From Paenisporosarcina cavernae (GTDB taxonomy: Bacteria; Bacillota; Bacilli; Bacillales_A; Planococcaceae), in contig NZ_CP032418.1 in the NCBI RefSeq assembly GCF_003595195.1, positions 2,228,001 through 2,292,000 on the forward strand: 64,000 bases of DNA. Reading direction: 5' to 3'. Under the pieces are notes generated by a model. It was not told where the DNA came from, ran no database searches, and saw only the letters and a program-made list of their open reading frames with translations. The position numbers were made by a program, and so were the translations under genes. This document shows positions 8,578-17,246 of the stretch, piece after piece; the first letter of the stretch is position 1; every line of letters begins with the position of its first letter.

Positions 8578-9642
8578 TTATTTTTTTTCGACATAAGGGG
8601 AGGGTTGGTAGTAAAAGTTAGGAGACTTCATTTCATTTGAATACGGTTGATGGAAAACATGGGTTGCAGCAGGTGACATCGGTGGAATTAGCCAACTCCA
8701 ATTCCCCGTTACTTCCCTGCCTTTCTTTTTCTCCTGTTGTTCAAATTGCTTGAACTGAAGAGCAGCAGTATGATGATCCACTATGCTAACACCTTGTGAG
8801 CGGAAGGAATGCAGCACTGCAAGGTTTAACTCTACTAACGCTCGATCTTTCCAAAGACTAGCTGCTGATTGTTGATTGAAGTTAAATAATGAAGCTACAT
8901 TCGGTAATTGATTATAACGATTTACATCAGCCAGATTACGTGCACCAATTTCTGTACCCATGTACCATCCGTTAAATGGTGCAGCTGGAAATTCGATGCC
9001 CCCAACTTCTAACTTCATCGAAGAAATTATCGGAACCGCATACCACTTTAAATTCAGTGATGCAAAACCCGGATGATCAGGATGTGTAATAGGTACTTCC
9101 AATACTACCTCTGGTGGGATATCAAACCAAACGGGAGGATTGCTTCCCACTTGAATGACTAATGGCAATATATCAAATGATGACTTCTCACCTGACCAGC
9201 CTAGTTTTTCACAAACATTTGTAAATGCCAGGGAATCAGCATCTCCAACGACTTTCTCCTCCACTTGGTATCCAGCATAGCGAATCAATTGGTGGTTCCA
9301 AATTCGAACGGAAGGGTGAAAAATTGTGATGGTTGGCTTCACTTTCCCGTTATTTGTGGCAAAGCTAATATGGTGAATAAGTGCATCAAAAATAGCTTTT
9401 TCCTCGATCAATTCTCGGCGATCATCGACATGCATTGTCTGCCAAAACAATCGCCCTATACACTTGTTACTGTTTCTCCAAGCCACTTTCGCACCATATG
9501 CTAACTCATCGTGATTCAGTGTATATGTATTTGTTTGTTGTAGTTCTTCTTCGATTTCATTCCAACGAGAAGAAAAGAATTCCTTTCCTCTGTCCTGCTC
9601 GTCCGTATATTGCTGTAAGAATGCTAATGCTTTTTCTCTCAT
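8578..9642 (-). CDS. nos: Bacterial nitric oxide synthase oxygenase
   Basis: This 354-residue protein corresponds to the oxygenase half of animal nitric oxide synthase, with no reductase domain, as in other Bacillales. It oxidises arginine to citrulline and NO with electrons from a shared flavodoxin. The haem ligand is Cys61 in WRNSNKCIGR, and the substrate region contains WYMGTEIGARNLAD. The length matches B. subtilis NOS (about 360). The ATG follows GGAGGG and a terminator ends the gene. No partner gene is adjacent. Confidence 0.93.
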   Translation of the reverse strand: MREKALAFLQQYTDEQDRGKEFFSSRWNEIEEELQQTNTYTLNHDELAYGAKVAWRNSNKCIGRLFWQTMHVDDRRELIEEKAIFDALIHHISFATNNGKVKPTITIFHPSVRIWNHQLIRYAGYQVEEKVVGDADSLAFTNVCEKLGWSGEKSSFDILPLVIQVGSNPPVWFDIPPEVVLEVPITHPDHPGFASLNLKWYAVPIISSMKLEVGGIEFPAAPFNGWYMGTEIGARNLADVNRYNQLPNVASLFNFNQQSAASLWKDRALVELNLAVLHSFRSQGVSIVDHHTAALQFKQFEQQEKKKGREVTGNWSWLIPPMSPAATHVFHQPYSNEMKSPNFYYQPSPYVEKK

Positions 9643-9809
9643 AACTAGTTCCCTCCACTTTTTATATACTAATTTCCGGCACAGTCAAAATGCAAAGGAA
9701 GACGGTACCCTTCTGTGCAAGTTATGGCGGGAATATGTCAGAGAATTTTTTCCAATATAAAACCATGAAACGTGTTCACAGTATTTCACCACTAGGTAAT
9801 GTTGAAAAA

Positions 9810-9845
9810 AGCTGCAGTCCCGACCAATTGGTAGGAACTACAGCT
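9810..9845 (-). terminator. Terminator of the peptide transporter gene
   Basis: AGCTGTAGTTCC-type arms pair around an AATT-containing loop and are followed by T6 on the minus strand. Confidence 0.8.
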
Positions 9846-9853
9846 ATGAAACA

Positions 9854-11341
9854 TTATCGAACGCCACGCATGAATTCTTCAATTTTTGGTGCAAAGAAGA
9901 ATAATAGTAATCCGATACCTAACGCGACAGCACCTATTACACCGAAGTACATGATTTCATTTTCCGGTGTGTATAATTTAACCACTTGCGCATTAATTGC
10001 CTGTGCAGATGCGTTTGTTAGGAACCACAAACTCATCGTTTGAGCTGCAAAGGCACCAGGAGCTAGCTTCGTTGTTGCCGATAGCCCTACCGGAGAAAGT
10101 AGCAATTCACCAAGAACTACTAGGAAAAAGCTTAATACTAACCACCACGGACTAACGAGCGTCTCTGTTCCATTAAAATAAGCCGGAATGATCATCACCA
10201 AAAATGACATACTAGCAAAAAATAATCCGAAAGCAAATTTCTTTGGAGTCGAAGGCTGACGTTCACCCAGTCGAATCCATAACCACGCAAACACTGGAGC
10301 AAGCGCAATGATGAATAACGGATTAAGCGATTGGAACCAAGCTGGCGAAATATCAAATGACCCAAGACTTAAATCTGTACGTTGGTCTGCATATTGCGCA
10401 AGAATAATGGATCCTTGTTCTTGAATTGCCCAGAACATCATTGCCGCAACGAATAAAGGAATATATGCAAGTACACGTGATTTTTCATCTGCATTTGTTT
10501 TCGAGCTTCGGTACATCACAATAAAGTAAATTGTCGGGATCACAATCCCTAAAATCGATACGATCATGGTAAAGACATCAATTGTCATAATTCCTAATTG
10601 AATGAGGATAAACCCAATGATAGCAACTGCTACAATTCCAATTGCAATTCGAGTAAATACACTTTTGCGTTCTTCTCTTGTAAGCGGATTAGGAACGTGA
10701 GATCCTGCTAATCCTAAGTATTTTTTCTTTGTAAACCAGAACACGATTAAACCAACGAACATTCCAATAGCGGCTAAACTAAATCCTAAATGGAAGTTAT
10801 AGTCTAATCCAACTGTTCCGACAATTAATGGCGCAATAAGTGCACCCATGTTAATTCCCATATAGAAAATCGAGAATCCTGAATCACGACGAACATCGTT
10901 ATCAGCATACAAGTCACCAACAATACTCGAGATATTCGGTTTTAATAATCCTGTACCAATAACGATTAATGCCATTGATCCGAAAAGGGTGGTTAATCCG
11001 CCCGGCAATGACAGGACGATATGTCCGAACATGATTAAAATACCACCGTAAAAGACGGTTCGTGTTGTACCGAACAATCGGTCAGCGATCCATCCTCCGA
11101 TGATACCTGACATATACACAAGAGACCCATACACTGCCATAATCGAGTTAGCAGTAGACTGTTCTAGTCCTAGACCACCTTGTGTAACTTCGTAGTACAT
11201 ATAGTAAAGTAAAATTGCGCGCATTCCGTAGTAGGAAAAACGTTCCCAGAATTCCGTAAAGAATAGAGAAAGTAATCCTTTTGGATGGCCAAAAAATCCT
11301 CGTTGAGGAACTGAGTTCACGATTTCTTGTTTTGTAACCAT
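9854..11341 (-). CDS. dtpT: POT-family proton-coupled di/tripeptide transporter
   Basis: This 495-residue polytopic membrane protein is of the POT/PTR family, which imports di- and tripeptides with protons. The diagnostic ExxERFxYYG motif appears as EFWERFSYYG (about residues 30-39), and the second signature, GTGLLKPNIS, lies near 130. The length is typical for bacterial DtpT. The start follows GGAAGGG and the gene stands alone between two terminators. Substrate preference cannot be read. Confidence 0.9.
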   Translation of the reverse strand: MVTKQEIVNSVPQRGFFGHPKGLLSLFFTEFWERFSYYGMRAILLYYMYYEVTQGGLGLEQSTANSIMAVYGSLVYMSGIIGGWIADRLFGTTRTVFYGGILIMFGHIVLSLPGGLTTLFGSMALIVIGTGLLKPNISSIVGDLYADNDVRRDSGFSIFYMGINMGALIAPLIVGTVGLDYNFHLGFSLAAIGMFVGLIVFWFTKKKYLGLAGSHVPNPLTREERKSVFTRIAIGIVAVAIIGFILIQLGIMTIDVFTMIVSILGIVIPTIYFIVMYRSSKTNADEKSRVLAYIPLFVAAMMFWAIQEQGSIILAQYADQRTDLSLGSFDISPAWFQSLNPLFIIALAPVFAWLWIRLGERQPSTPKKFAFGLFFASMSFLVMIIPAYFNGTETLVSPWWLVLSFFLVVLGELLLSPVGLSATTKLAPGAFAAQTMSLWFLTNASAQAINAQVVKLYTPENEIMYFGVIGAVALGIGLLLFFFAPKIEEFMRGVR

Positions 11342-11484
11342 TCTTCATTTCCCTTCCTTCTAAGGTTTCTATCGTAAAAAAACAACTTTTATAGTGTACC
11401 TTCCCCGAAAAGTATTGTCAAAAACCTCTCTAAACCAACATTTGAGGTATAATTTTTAAATAGAGAGAGAGTGAGGTCAATTCT

Positions 11485-13200
11485 ATGTTAAAAAAATTCT
11501 TTTCTTACTATAAACCACACAAACGATTGTTTTTAATTGATTTTTGTAGTGCTATATTCGTAGCACTTTTAGAGCTAGCATTTCCAATTGCTGTACAAGA
11601 ATTTATCGATCAACTTTTACCATCGGGAAATTGGGACATCATTGTCACCGTCAGTATTTTGCTGTTCATTGTGTATTTACTAAGTACGTTTTTGCAGTTC
11701 ATCGTGAGCTACTTAGGACATAAACTAGGAGCCAACATTGAAACAGATATGCGAGAGCAGCTTTTTACGCATGTTCAACGACAGTCGTTTCGCTTTTTTG
11801 ACAATACGAAAACTGGCCATATTATGAGTCGCATCACCAATGACCTTTTCGACATTGGAGAACTGGCGCATCATGGACCAGAGGATTTTTTCATTGCCAT
11901 CATGACCTTTATTGGCGCCTTTGCCATCATGTTTCACATTAATCCGGAGCTTGCAATTGTAGCCGTCGTTACGCTGCCGTTTCTAATAGTTCTTGTTACT
12001 GTATCTAATTTCAAGATGAATGCAGCTTGGCGAAATATGTACGGTCGAATTGCAGACGTAAATGCTCGCGTGGAAGACAGCGTTTCTGGAGCCCGAGTTG
12101 TCCAATCGTTTACGAACCAAGCATTTGAAATTAAACGTTTCCAACAAGATAATGGGCAATTTCGTCTAGCAAAAATTGCAGCCTACAAGGTAATGGCTGG
12201 TACGCACTCCAGCATTTATATGATGACGCGTCTCATCACCTTACTGGTTTTAGTATTCGGCGCATGGTTTACGTACCAAGGAACACTTTCATATGGAGAA
12301 ATGGTAAGTTTCGTTCTGTATGTAAATGTCTTAATTAAGCCTGTCGATAAAATTAGTGCTTTACTTGAACTGTATCCAAAAGGAATGGCCGGCTTCCGCC
12401 GCTTCTTGGATATATTAGAACAGGAGCCAGAAATTACAGACTCTCCTCAGGCAGTAACGGTCTCATCGCTTAAAGGAAATATCGATTTTCACCATGTAAG
12501 CTTTGGATACGATGACACACAACAGGTTCTTTCTGACATCGACTTATCGATTCAGTCAGGACAAACCATTGCATTTGTTGGACCTTCTGGAGCAGGAAAA
12601 ACAACGATCTGCTCACTCATCCCTCGGTTTTACGATGTAGATGAAGGATCCATCACCATAGATGGAATAGATACACGAGACATGACTTTAGAATCGTTGC
12701 GATCTCAAATCGGAATCGTTCAACAAGACGTGTTTTTATTCACTGGGACAATTAAAGAAAATATCGCCTATGGAAAAAAACATGCTACCGAAGATGAAAT
12801 ACTAGAGGCAGCTAGAAAAGCTCATTTAGAAGAATTCATCCAAGATTTACCGTTAGGATACGAAACGCAAATTGGAGAACGAGGGTTAAAATTATCTGGA
12901 GGACAAAAACAACGTCTTGCGATTGCTCGAATGTTCTTAAAGAATCCGCCTATTCTCATATTAGATGAAGCAACATCTGCGCTCGATACGGAAACAGAAA
13001 AAATCATCCAGCGATCATTAGAGGAACTTGCCGAGGACCGAACAACACTTGTGATTGCACATCGTCTTGCTACAATTCGCGGCGCTGACCGAGTCATCGT
13101 GGTGACAAAAGACGGTATCGCCGAAGATGGGAAATATCATGAACTCCTTGAAAGTGGCGGAATTTTCGCCAACTTACACAACATCCAATTTGAATCGTAA
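11485..13200 (+). CDS. ABC-type exporter half-transporter
   Basis: This 571-residue fused ABC exporter has about six membrane helices in the first 310 residues and an ATPase domain carrying GPSGAGKTT (Walker A, about 368), LSGGQ and ILILDEATSALD. It should act as a homodimer for lipid, peptide or drug export; relatives in Bacillus include YgaD and BmrA. A TATAAT at 11448-11453 and a GAGG site precede it. The degenerate array at 13243 lies just after its stop, with no clear terminator in between. Confidence 0.88.
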   Translation: MLKKFFSYYKPHKRLFLIDFCSAIFVALLELAFPIAVQEFIDQLLPSGNWDIIVTVSILLFIVYLLSTFLQFIVSYLGHKLGANIETDMREQLFTHVQRQSFRFFDNTKTGHIMSRITNDLFDIGELAHHGPEDFFIAIMTFIGAFAIMFHINPELAIVAVVTLPFLIVLVTVSNFKMNAAWRNMYGRIADVNARVEDSVSGARVVQSFTNQAFEIKRFQQDNGQFRLAKIAAYKVMAGTHSSIYMMTRLITLLVLVFGAWFTYQGTLSYGEMVSFVLYVNVLIKPVDKISALLELYPKGMAGFRRFLDILEQEPEITDSPQAVTVSSLKGNIDFHHVSFGYDDTQQVLSDIDLSIQSGQTIAFVGPSGAGKTTICSLIPRFYDVDEGSITIDGIDTRDMTLESLRSQIGIVQQDVFLFTGTIKENIAYGKKHATEDEILEAARKAHLEEFIQDLPLGYETQIGERGLKLSGGQKQRLAIARMFLKNPPILILDEATSALDTETEKIIQRSLEELAEDRTTLVIAHRLATIRGADRVIVVTKDGIAEDGKYHELLESGGIFANLHNIQFES

Positions 13201-13242
13201 TAGTGAAAGATACATCGGGTGAAACTGCGGCGTTTCTTGAAA

Positions 13243-13291
13243 AATCGCACCAAATTTCCGAGAATCGCACCAGTTAGACCCGCAATCGCAC
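13243..13291. repeat. Intergenic array of AATCGCAC units (locus 2 of the 21-bp family)
   Basis: AATCGCAC occurs at 13243, 13263 and 13284 (steps of 20 and 21 bp). On the minus strand the core reads GGTGCGATT, with unrelated 10-12 bp fillers between units. The array lies in a 309-bp gap between two convergent genes that otherwise contains only the hflX terminator. Confidence 0.65.
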
Positions 13292-13467
13292 CGCATTTGT
13301 GAACGAGGAACTAGAATAGTAAATGTGCATACGAATAATACCCGATCTACACTAGTATTTTGATATTTCCTTACGGATCATTTTCGACTTTGTCGAAAAT
13401 CTCTTTATTTCATCACAACATCTTCTGATCGAAGGTGTTACGGCGGCATGAAGAACTCAGCATACAC

Positions 13468-13509
13468 AAAAAAGGTTTTCCAACGACAAGATCATTGGAA
13501 AACCTTTTT
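13468..13509 (-). terminator. Terminator of hflX
   Basis: AAAAAAGGTTTTCCAA pairs with TTGGAAAACCTTTTT around a short loop, with T-runs on both strands. It directly abuts the hflX stop. Confidence 0.85.
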
Positions 13510-14781
13510 CTATTCATTAAGTACGTATTCCTTATATTTGTCGTAATCGGATTGTTTTACTTCTACTTTAAGCAGCGTTCCTTCTTCCATATATTCAGAG
13601 GAAAGGATTGATGCGTTTTCATTTAAATACGAAACGATTTCTCCTCGCTCATAGGGAAGGACCATTTCACAAACAACATAATCCGCGAACAAATGCGCGC
13701 GTATTAAATCGATCAGCTCTGTTAAACCTTTCCCTTCTTTAGCAGACAACCAAATGGTATCTCCTTTTACAACAGGGTAGGGTTCATTCGCTAAATCTGC
13801 TTTGTTCATCACTTGAATGGTTGGAACATTTTCTACTCCTACTTCTTGTAAGGTTTCGTTGGTCACTTCCATCATAAATTGGTGCTCATGGTGAGACATA
13901 TCCACAACATGCAACAACAAATCGGCATCTTTCGCTTCTTCTAAAGTGGAGCGAAATGCTTTTACTAGATGATGGGGAAGCTTACTGACAAATCCTACCG
14001 TGTCGGTTAATAAAAACTCTTTTTGGTCAGGTAATTGAATATGGCGAACAGACGTATCGAGCGTTGCAAAAAGCATATCTTTCTCGAAAACTTTTTTCGC
14101 ATCCGACTGTCCAGTCTTCATTAACAGGTGGTTTAACAGAGTCGATTTCCCTGCATTCGTATATCCAACGATTGATACGACCGGGATACCGTTTTTCTTC
14201 CGCTGCTTTCGCTGTGTTTGACGTTGCTCTTTTACGTGCTCTAAATCTTTTCGTAGTTTGGCGATTTGATCTTCAATTTTACGGCGATCGAGCTCCAATT
14301 TCGTCTCCCCAGCACCACGGTTTCTAAATCCGCCTCCTGTACCACCACCTTGTCTACTCAAGGATGCACGTAGACCAACTAGACGAGGAAGCATGTATTG
14401 AAGTTGAGCAAGTTCGACCTGCATTTGCGCTTCTTTCGAGTTGGCACGTCGACCGAAAATGTCCAAAATCAGCATTGTCCGATCAATCACTTTACATTCC
14501 AAATCGCCCTCCAAATTTCGGATTTGCGACGGGGAAAGCTCATCGTTGAAAATCACGATATTTGCATCCATTTCATCGTAAAGCGCTTTAATTTCGATGA
14601 TTTTCCCTGTACCCACATAGTGCGATGGGTTAATACGTTCTAAATTCTGTTCTATTTTACCAACGACTTCCACGTCAATTGCTTGTGCTAAATTCATCAA
14701 TTCTTCCATTGAATACGCAAAATGTGCATCATTTTTCCGATTCACTCCAACGAGAATGGCTCTTTCTTGTATCGTTTCCAT
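13510..14781 (-). CDS. hflX: Ribosome-associated GTPase HflX
   Basis: This 423-residue OBG-HflX GTPase splits stalled or hibernating 70S ribosomes. The N-terminal HflX domain contains YVGTGK and NDELSPSQ, then the glycine-rich SRQGGGTGGGFRNRGAGE, a helical linker (about 165-195) and the G domain with GYTNAGKST (206-214), DTVGF and NKAD. The ATG follows GGGGG and begins only 11 bp after the TetR stop, so it may be read through from the efflux operon upstream. That neighbourhood is unusual for this housekeeping gene. Confidence 0.93.
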   Translation of the reverse strand: METIQERAILVGVNRKNDAHFAYSMEELMNLAQAIDVEVVGKIEQNLERINPSHYVGTGKIIEIKALYDEMDANIVIFNDELSPSQIRNLEGDLECKVIDRTMLILDIFGRRANSKEAQMQVELAQLQYMLPRLVGLRASLSRQGGGTGGGFRNRGAGETKLELDRRKIEDQIAKLRKDLEHVKEQRQTQRKQRKKNGIPVVSIVGYTNAGKSTLLNHLLMKTGQSDAKKVFEKDMLFATLDTSVRHIQLPDQKEFLLTDTVGFVSKLPHHLVKAFRSTLEEAKDADLLLHVVDMSHHEHQFMMEVTNETLQEVGVENVPTIQVMNKADLANEPYPVVKGDTIWLSAKEGKGLTELIDLIRAHLFADYVVCEMVLPYERGEIVSYLNENASILSSEYMEEGTLLKVEVKQSDYDKYKEYVLNE

Positions 14782-14792
14782 CCAGACACCCC

Positions 14793-15425
14793 CTATTTCG
14801 TATATATCCCATTTTGTAGCATATCCAGAAATGTATCCACTTCATCCATCACTTTTTCTGGTGATTCTACTAATTCCTGTACCCTATTTTGATACAACTG
14901 TATCACATGATTGGAAATGGAATCCAATACAAGGCGGATGTACGTGGTAACTACTTCTCGATCTAATCCTTCTCGTAGGGGGGCTTTTTCTAACTTTCGA
15001 AACAGTGCTTGATCACTAAACGACTCTATTTCACTCGATTTTTGTGCTAAAAGTTGATGGATTTCGTGTTGCAACTCAATAGGAGGTTGCAGAAATGACG
15101 TCATCATAAACGCATAAGCATCGGGTTTTTCTAAAGCTACACGTATTTTATTCCCAAGAAAAATCCGAATTTCCTCAAAAAAGTCTGCTTGCTCGTCTGC
15201 TTGCTCTTGCTTCTTAAGATGGGCTACTAATTCATCCGTTGCGTCCTCGAGCAACAGGAGAAACAGCTTTTTTTTGGAATGAAAATAATGAAAAATCAGC
15301 CCTTTGGAAACATTTGCTTTTTCCGCAATCACGTTTGTAGACGTATTTTTGTACCCTTTTGTCGTAAATTCTTGAAGCGCTACTTCCGCTATCTTCATTT
15401 CTTTTTCTTCTGTAAATTTGCTCAT
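14793..15425 (-). CDS. TetR-family repressor of the upstream ABC operon
   Basis: This 210-residue TetR/AcrR regulator has an N-terminal helix-turn-helix reading TSTNVIAEKANVSKGLIFHYFHSKKKLF, a clear family signature, followed by a helical ligand domain. The true start is the ATG at 15425, which overlaps the permease stop by one base (TGATG); the longer frame lies inside the permease gene. It is the third gene of an operon whose promoter carries two identical palindromes, so it most likely represses its own operon. Confidence 0.88.
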   Translation of the reverse strand: MSKFTEEKEMKIAEVALQEFTTKGYKNTSTNVIAEKANVSKGLIFHYFHSKKKLFLLLLEDATDELVAHLKKQEQADEQADFFEEIRIFLGNKIRVALEKPDAYAFMMTSFLQPPIELQHEIHQLLAQKSSEIESFSDQALFRKLEKAPLREGLDREVVTTYIRLVLDSISNHVIQLYQNRVQELVESPEKVMDEVDTFLDMLQNGIYTK

Positions 15426-16222
15426 CACACCACAATATCCTTGCGCATAAATTGCCATCTTGCTAGTAGGATACCGACCACACTCACTACTACTAGTACC
15501 AGAATATACTCCCACCGGAAAGTTTCATTCGCCAAAATTGTGGATGCATCTACATAGAAAAATGGCGACAAATACGCTAATTTCTCAAGTGATTCCGAGA
15601 TGGAGGCAGCGATATTTAAAAAATACGTTCCTAAGACGATTGCCAGCACCATTGCGGTGGTTTGACGTTGTTTACGAAAGAAGGAAGAGATCCCAAACGC
15701 CAAGTAGGCAAACGTGAGATGTAAGAGAAACGGCGCGAACATCAGTAACCAAAACTCTGTTGTCCGAAACGCAGATTCTTCTGCCAGTTCAAATCCTATC
15801 GCCATCACTACTGTCAGAAACACATTAAAGCAAAGTATTACAACACCAATCGCTGCTGCTTTTTGTGCCACAATAGAGCTTCTTGAAATTGGTTTGGCCA
15901 ATAAAAATTCAATCGTTTTATCACTTTCTTCTTTTACTAGCATATTTCCGCCTAACAAACTGGCGAATATACTACCAAACAAAGTTACGAACATATACCC
16001 TTCTATTCCGTAAAATCCTAATGCCGTTTCAAAGCCAAGTGACTCAATATTAAAAGCTTTCAGCATCGCTTCCGGGTAAAGTTGAATGAGCTCTTCTAAT
16101 TGCGCTTTGTTTGCCGCAAATTGTGGATAAACACTTAATATTAATACGCACATTGCACCGAGTGAGATCGCCCATAGCCAAAGAGACTTTTGCGCTCGCT
16201 TCCATTCTCTTTTAAAGACCAT
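15425..16222 (-). CDS. ABC-2 type transporter permease
   Basis: This 265-residue membrane protein with about six helices belongs to the ABC-2 permease family. The central NMLVKEESDKTIEFLLAKPISR segment is the typical cytoplasmic coupling loop. AAGGAGG lies too close to the first ATG, so I chose the ATG at 16222 nine bases further on. It overlaps the ATPase stop by 11 bp and the TetR start by one base, showing tight coupling. It would form the channel for the neighbouring ATPase, exporting an unknown toxic compound. Confidence 0.85.
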   Translation of the reverse strand: MVFKREWKRAQKSLWLWAISLGAMCVLILSVYPQFAANKAQLEELIQLYPEAMLKAFNIESLGFETALGFYGIEGYMFVTLFGSIFASLLGGNMLVKEESDKTIEFLLAKPISRSSIVAQKAAAIGVVILCFNVFLTVVMAIGFELAEESAFRTTEFWLLMFAPFLLHLTFAYLAFGISSFFRKQRQTTAMVLAIVLGTYFLNIAASISESLEKLAYLSPFFYVDASTILANETFRWEYILVLVVVSVVGILLARWQFMRKDIVV

Positions 16223-17105
16223 TTGAGTCATCCTCCTTGTAATAGTGCATGAAAACTTCTTCTAATGATGGATCTTCGACGGTAATATCATCAAATTCCA
16301 CCTCGTGTAAAGAAAGCATTAAATCTTTTACATTTCCTTTGTACAGAAAGGACATCGACGTGTCGCTTTTATGCTGTTCAATCATTCCTGGTAAACTTTG
16401 CACGTGAAGTTCTTTTTCATGGGAATGAAGTGTCACTTTCTTCACCGTGTCTTTTCGCATATTATCCATGCTTTCAATTGCAGCAATTTTTCCTTCTTTT
16501 ATAATAACGACACGGTTACACAGTTTTTGCACTTCATTTAAATAATGAGAAGAAAAGAAAATAGTTGTGCCTTTGTCACGTGCTTCTTTTAATAACTCAA
16601 AAAAAGTCGATTGCATCAGTGGATCCAATCCAGAAGTTGGTTCGTCTAATACCAATAACTCTGGCTCATGCATCATCGCGAGAACAATTCCCACTTTCTT
16701 CTTATTCCCAAATGATAAATCTTCCACTTTCCGAGTCGTATCAAGCTTTAGACGGTCTGCTAACGTCAAAGCATGCGTGAGAGAATCGTGGGAATAAAAA
16801 CCTGCTGAAAATTTCAGCATTTCCTTTACCGTTAAATCTTCATAAAAGTGAACCTCAGAAGGTAAATAACCGATTCGTTTTTTCAACTCAACATGATGTT
16901 GTGCAGAATCGAGACCAAAAATTTCTGCTTTTCCAGAAGTTGCATGCAAGAAATTCAATAACGTACGAATTGTTGTACTTTTCCCTGCCCCGTTCGGTCC
17001 TATAAAACCTACAATTTCTCCTTTTTCAACGGAAAAAGTGATATTTTCCATTCCTCTTGCCTTGCCATACATTTTTGTTAATTCGTGAAAGGATAGTATA
17101 GACAT
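16212..17105 (-). CDS. ABC transporter ATP-binding protein
   Basis: This 297-residue ATPase subunit of a two-component drug-type exporter has Walker A GPNGAGKST (about 36), signature LSFGNKKK (a variant of LSGGQ seen in ABC-2 systems), Walker B LLVLDEPTSGLD and a C-terminal accessory domain. The ATG at 17105 follows GGAGGGTGAG; the in-frame ATG at 17120 is part of the leader. It heads the ATPase-permease-TetR operon and starts 16 bp from the proximal palindrome. Confidence 0.9.
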   Translation of the reverse strand: MSILSFHELTKMYGKARGMENITFSVEKGEIVGFIGPNGAGKSTTIRTLLNFLHATSGKAEIFGLDSAQHHVELKKRIGYLPSEVHFYEDLTVKEMLKFSAGFYSHDSLTHALTLADRLKLDTTRKVEDLSFGNKKKVGIVLAMMHEPELLVLDEPTSGLDPLMQSTFFELLKEARDKGTTIFFSSHYLNEVQKLCNRVVIIKEGKIAAIESMDNMRKDTVKKVTLHSHEKELHVQSLPGMIEQHKSDTSMSFLYKGNVKDLMLSLHEVEFDDITVEDPSLEEVFMHYYKEDDSNGL

Positions 17106-17120
17106 GTGCTCACCCTCCAT

Positions 17121-17175
17121 TGACCATATGGTCAGTTATTACTTTCACTATACTCCAAGTTGACCATATGGTCAA
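17121..17175 (-). promoter_or_regulatory. Operon promoter with two identical perfect operators
   Basis: TGACCATATGGTCA, a perfect 14-bp palindrome, occurs at 17121-17134 and again at 17161-17174, exactly 40 bp apart. The minus-strand promoter is TTGACC (17170-17175) and TATAGT (17147-17152) with 17-bp spacing, so the distal operator covers the -35 and the proximal one blocks elongation. These are the likely TetR sites. Confidence 0.85.
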
Positions 17176-17207
17176 CAGAATTTATTCGTCGTATATTTAC
17201 TAGCAAA

Positions 17208-17237
17208 AAAGGCAACCCATTAATAGGGCTGCCTTTA
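17208..17237 (-). terminator. Terminator of putP
   Basis: AAAGGCA.CCC pairs with GGG.TGCCTTT and is followed by T6 on the minus strand. Confidence 0.8.
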
Positions 17238-17246
17238 GGTAATCGA

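Noticed and set aside
9690-10043. 117-codon plus-strand frame after nos
   Set aside because: It overlaps the terminator and 3' end of the peptide transporter and has no ribosome binding site or recognisable motif.
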